Assembly: GCF_900129705.1 (NCBI RefSeq)
Contig: NZ_FQWO01000008.1
Coordinates: 62,001 to 126,000, forward strand
Origin: Flavobacterium granuli
Lineage (GTDB): Bacteria > Bacteroidota > Bacteroidia > Flavobacteriales > Flavobacteriaceae
Direction: 5' to 3'
DNA: 64,000 bases
The notes beneath the pieces are model-generated. The model did not search any database. It was given only the letters and a program-made list of their open reading frames with translations, and had not been told where the DNA came from. This document shows, piece by piece, positions 61,961 to 64,000 of this stretch. Positions within the stretch are counted from its first letter, which is position 1. Every line of letters begins with the position of its first letter. Both the position numbers and the translations under genes were made by a program.

Positions 61961-62339
61961 ATATTGATTTAACCTTTAAAAGCCAATCATTTGTGATTGG
62001 CTTTTTTGTTTTTAGTGATAAATCACGGTTTTTTGGTAATTAAAATAGGATATTCTCTGGCAGTGGGAGTTTTTTTTGGAAATAAAAAAAAACTGGTAGG
62101 GACTGGTATATTTTATAGCTAAAGTATCCTATTTTTGGATTTGGTTTTTTTTTAAATGGAAATAAAATATCGTTAAATAAATGATATTGTAAATCTATTC
62201 AGTAAATAAATGCAAATAATAAGTTTTTTGTGTTAATTAAAAAGCAGCAGTTGTTATTTGTTGATGATTGATTTTGTAGTCATATTGAAATAAAACCGAA
62301 TAGTGAGAGACAGCTAAGTCTACTAATTTAAAACTAAAA
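61961..62339. other. Intergenic region before the beta-galactosidase gene
   Basis: Apart from the terminator at 61978-62008, these 379 bp hold no gene I can support. A short direct repeat ACTGGTA-GGG-ACTGGTA lies near 62090-62107 and could be a regulator site. No clean TAnnTTTG promoter for the next gene was found. Confidence 0.55.
61978..62008 (+). terminator. Terminator of the secreted 420-aa gene
   Basis: AAAAGCCAATCA (61978-61989), loop TTTG, TGATTGGCTTTT (61994-62005), then T. Confidence 0.9.
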
Positions 62340-64000
62340 ATGATATTAAAAGTTATGAAAAAAGCAAAGCCAAGCAAGATTGCCTATCGACAGATTCTTA
62401 GTAATAGTATTAAAATTAAAAGATTGGAAAAAATCACGATGCTAGTCGCTATGTTTTTTTTATCAGCTGCCAGTTTTGCTCAACTACCCGCCGAACTGCT
62501 CAATCCTGAGATTGTTTCTATAAATAGAATGCCCATGCGAAACAGTGCTTTTAGTTTCGAAAGCATGGAGAAAGCCAAGCTGTACGACAGAGAGAAATCG
62601 GCTAACTATTTCTCATTAAACGGAAGTTGGAAATTCAATTGGGTGCAAGATCCGAACCAGCGTCCAGAGAATTTTTTCGAAACTACTTATGATGATTCTA
62701 AGTGGACGGATTTTAAGATTCCTGCCAGTTGGGAAGTTAACGGTTATGGTTTGCCCATTTATGTAAACCAGCCCTATGATTTTGCCGGCCATAATTTACG
62801 CTATTCCAAAATGAATCCACCATTTGATATTCCTTTCAATAACAATCCGGTAGGTTCATATCGTAAAAAAATCACTTTGCCTGACAATTGGAAGGGAAAA
62901 CAGATTTTTATTCACGTAGGTAACGCTAAATCCTGTCTTTTTGTTTGGGTAAACGGAAAAAAAGTAGGTTATAGTGAAGACAGTAAATTAGCGGCTGAAT
63001 TTGATATTACAAAATTTTTGAAGCCAGGAGAAAACTTAATTGCTTTTCAAGTGTACCGTTGGAGTGATGCCAGTTATTTAGAATGTCAGGATATGTTTCG
63101 TTTTTCAGGAATCGAAAGAGACGTTTTTTTGTATGCGACAGAAAAATTGAACATTCGTGATACTAAGATTATCAGTACTCTTGACGATACTTATACAAAT
63201 GGATTGCTTAGCATTGATGCCGAAATTAACAGCTATAAAACGGAAAAAGGACTATACAGCAAGAAAGACAGCTTAACGGTTGAGGTGCGTTTAGAGGATG
63301 CCAAAGGAAATGTGGTTTACCAAGATAAAACCAAAGATTTTAAAACCATATTAGGGAAATATAAGACGAACGTAGAATTTCAAACTACTATAAAAAACGT
63401 GCAAAAATGGACGGCAGAAACGCCTTATTTGTACCGTTTATACCTTACTTTAAAAAATGCAAAAGGTGCTGTGATAGAAGTAGTACCACTTCGTATTGGT
63501 TTCAAAAAAATAGAAATCAAAGGTGCCGATTTTCTGGTAAACGGAAAAAGAGTTTTCATAAAAGGAGTTAACAGGCATGAACATCATCCTACAAACGGTC
63601 ATACCTTGAGTAAGGAAGACATGAGAAAAGATATGGAGATGATGAAGAAACTGAACGTTAATGCGGTTCGTCAGTCGCATTATCCGTCAGATCCGTATTG
63701 GATGGAACTTTGTGATGAATACGGTTTGTATGTGGTGAATGAAGCCAACATTGAATCGCACGGTTTGGGTTACGATTTGGATGTGACTTTGGCTAACAAT
63801 CCACTTTGGAAAGAATCGCATTTGCAACGTATTCAGCGTATGTATGAAAGAGATAAAAATCATGTTTCGGTAGTAACTTGGTCTTTAGGAAACGAAGCCG
63901 GTGACGGAACTAATTTTTATGCCGCTTACGATTGGTTGAAACAGCATACGACTTTGCCTATTCAGTATGAAAGAGATATTAATTATGAAAGGCCAAATGA
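62340..64000 (+). CDS. Glycoside hydrolase family 2 beta-galactosidase, 3' truncated
   Basis: The frame is open from ATG 62340 to the right edge, about 553 codons, with no stop; the full family has about 1,000-1,100. A long basic n-region precedes a signal peptide (SAASFAQ), so it is exported. Met codons at 62355 and 62442 are other possible starts. GH2 features appear in order: the sugar-binding domain (PASWEVNGYGLPIYVN), GSYRKKITLP, an immunoglobulin-like domain, and the TIM barrel with KGVNRHEHHP, NAVRQSHYP and the acid/base Glu in WSLGNEAG. The nucleophile Glu lies beyond the window. LacZ-type activity on beta-galactosides is likely. Confidence 0.92.
   Translation, partial: MILKVMKKAKPSKIAYRQILSNSIKIKRLEKITMLVAMFFLSAASFAQLPAELLNPEIVSINRMPMRNSAFSFESMEKAKLYDREKSANYFSLNGSWKFNWVQDPNQRPENFFETTYDDSKWTDFKIPASWEVNGYGLPIYVNQPYDFAGHNLRYSKMNPPFDIPFNNNPVGSYRKKITLPDNWKGKQIFIHVGNAKSCLFVWVNGKKVGYSEDSKLAAEFDITKFLKPGENLIAFQVYRWSDASYLECQDMFRFSGIERDVFLYATEKLNIRDTKIISTLDDTYTNGLLSIDAEINSYKTEKGLYSKKDSLTVEVRLEDAKGNVVYQDKTKDFKTILGKYKTNVEFQTTIKNVQKWTAETPYLYRLYLTLKNAKGAVIEVVPLRIGFKKIEIKGADFLVNGKRVFIKGVNRHEHHPTNGHTLSKEDMRKDMEMMKKLNVNAVRQSHYPSDPYWMELCDEYGLYVVNEANIESHGLGYDLDVTLANNPLWKESHLQRIQRMYERDKNHVSVVTWSLGNEAGDGTNFYAAYDWLKQHTTLPIQYERDINYERPN

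Noticed and set aside
62090..62107. ACTGGTA direct repeat as an operator of the GH2 gene
   Set aside because: Two 7-bp copies in AT-rich DNA are too weak as evidence, and no regulator gene is nearby.

Overview
The window is ordinary chromosome from a low-GC member of the Bacteroidota, almost certainly a Flavobacterium or close relative. The signs are SusC/SusD and GLPGLI-type proteins, DUF4105, DUF2851 and DUF3467 families, TTG-N(18-20)-TAnnTTTG promoters, A-rich leaders with almost no Shine-Dalgarno sequences, and the gene order rpsU - tyrosine recombinase - hpf - tRNA-Thr/Tyr/Thr - tuf - tRNA-Trp - secE - nusG - rplKAJL - rpoBC. I see no prophage, transposase, CRISPR array or rRNA operon.

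Layout. 1-13 kb: the end of a polyprenyl-phosphate sugar transferase, a DUF4105 membrane protein, pssA, an anchored GH25 lysozyme, a leftward envelope operon (kdsD, tatC, carboxymuconolactone-decarboxylase-like gene, lptB), recQ, an FAD dehydrogenase, and exported MsrA and MsrB. 13-15 kb: idi, a PTPS/QueD-family enzyme, bcp, an 88-aa protein and a free-standing tRNA-Thr. 15.4-22.7 kb: an extremely T-rich spacer, a SusC/SusD pair and a putative porin. 22.8-32.4 kb: cystathionine beta-synthase/cysteine synthase, a DnaQ-like exonuclease, a secreted PNGase F-type protein, DUF2851, PspC, an amino-acid permease, a helix-hairpin-helix protein and an acyl-CoA dehydrogenase.

32.6-48 kb is the translation and transcription block from rpsU to rpoC. 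48-54 kb holds a small secreted protein, split transketolase, tandem rhodaneses, DoxX and tgt. 53.6-64 kb holds an LptF/G permease, an EamA transporter, an LTA-synthase-like sulfatase, accA, dnaB, a secreted protein often labelled asparagine synthetase B, and the 5' part of a GH2 beta-galactosidase that runs off the right edge.

How the genes work together. Several serve the envelope: kdsD (KDO precursor), lptB and the LptF/G permease (LPS export), pssA (phosphatidylethanolamine precursor), tatC, and SusCD/porin (uptake). The 32.6-48 kb block is growth-rate machinery with internal hairpins that probably set the relative output of rpsU, tuf, rplJL and rpoBC.

The best leads are: a strong Shine-Dalgarno sequence only at rpsU; a Tgt without the usual zinc cysteines; a PNGase F homologue with a GLPGLI-like front part; T/A homopolymers next to susC and at a rhodanese start codon; a Crp/Fnr-like dyad before the rhodanese operon; and several structured intergenic elements. 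No wholly new multi-gene system was found.
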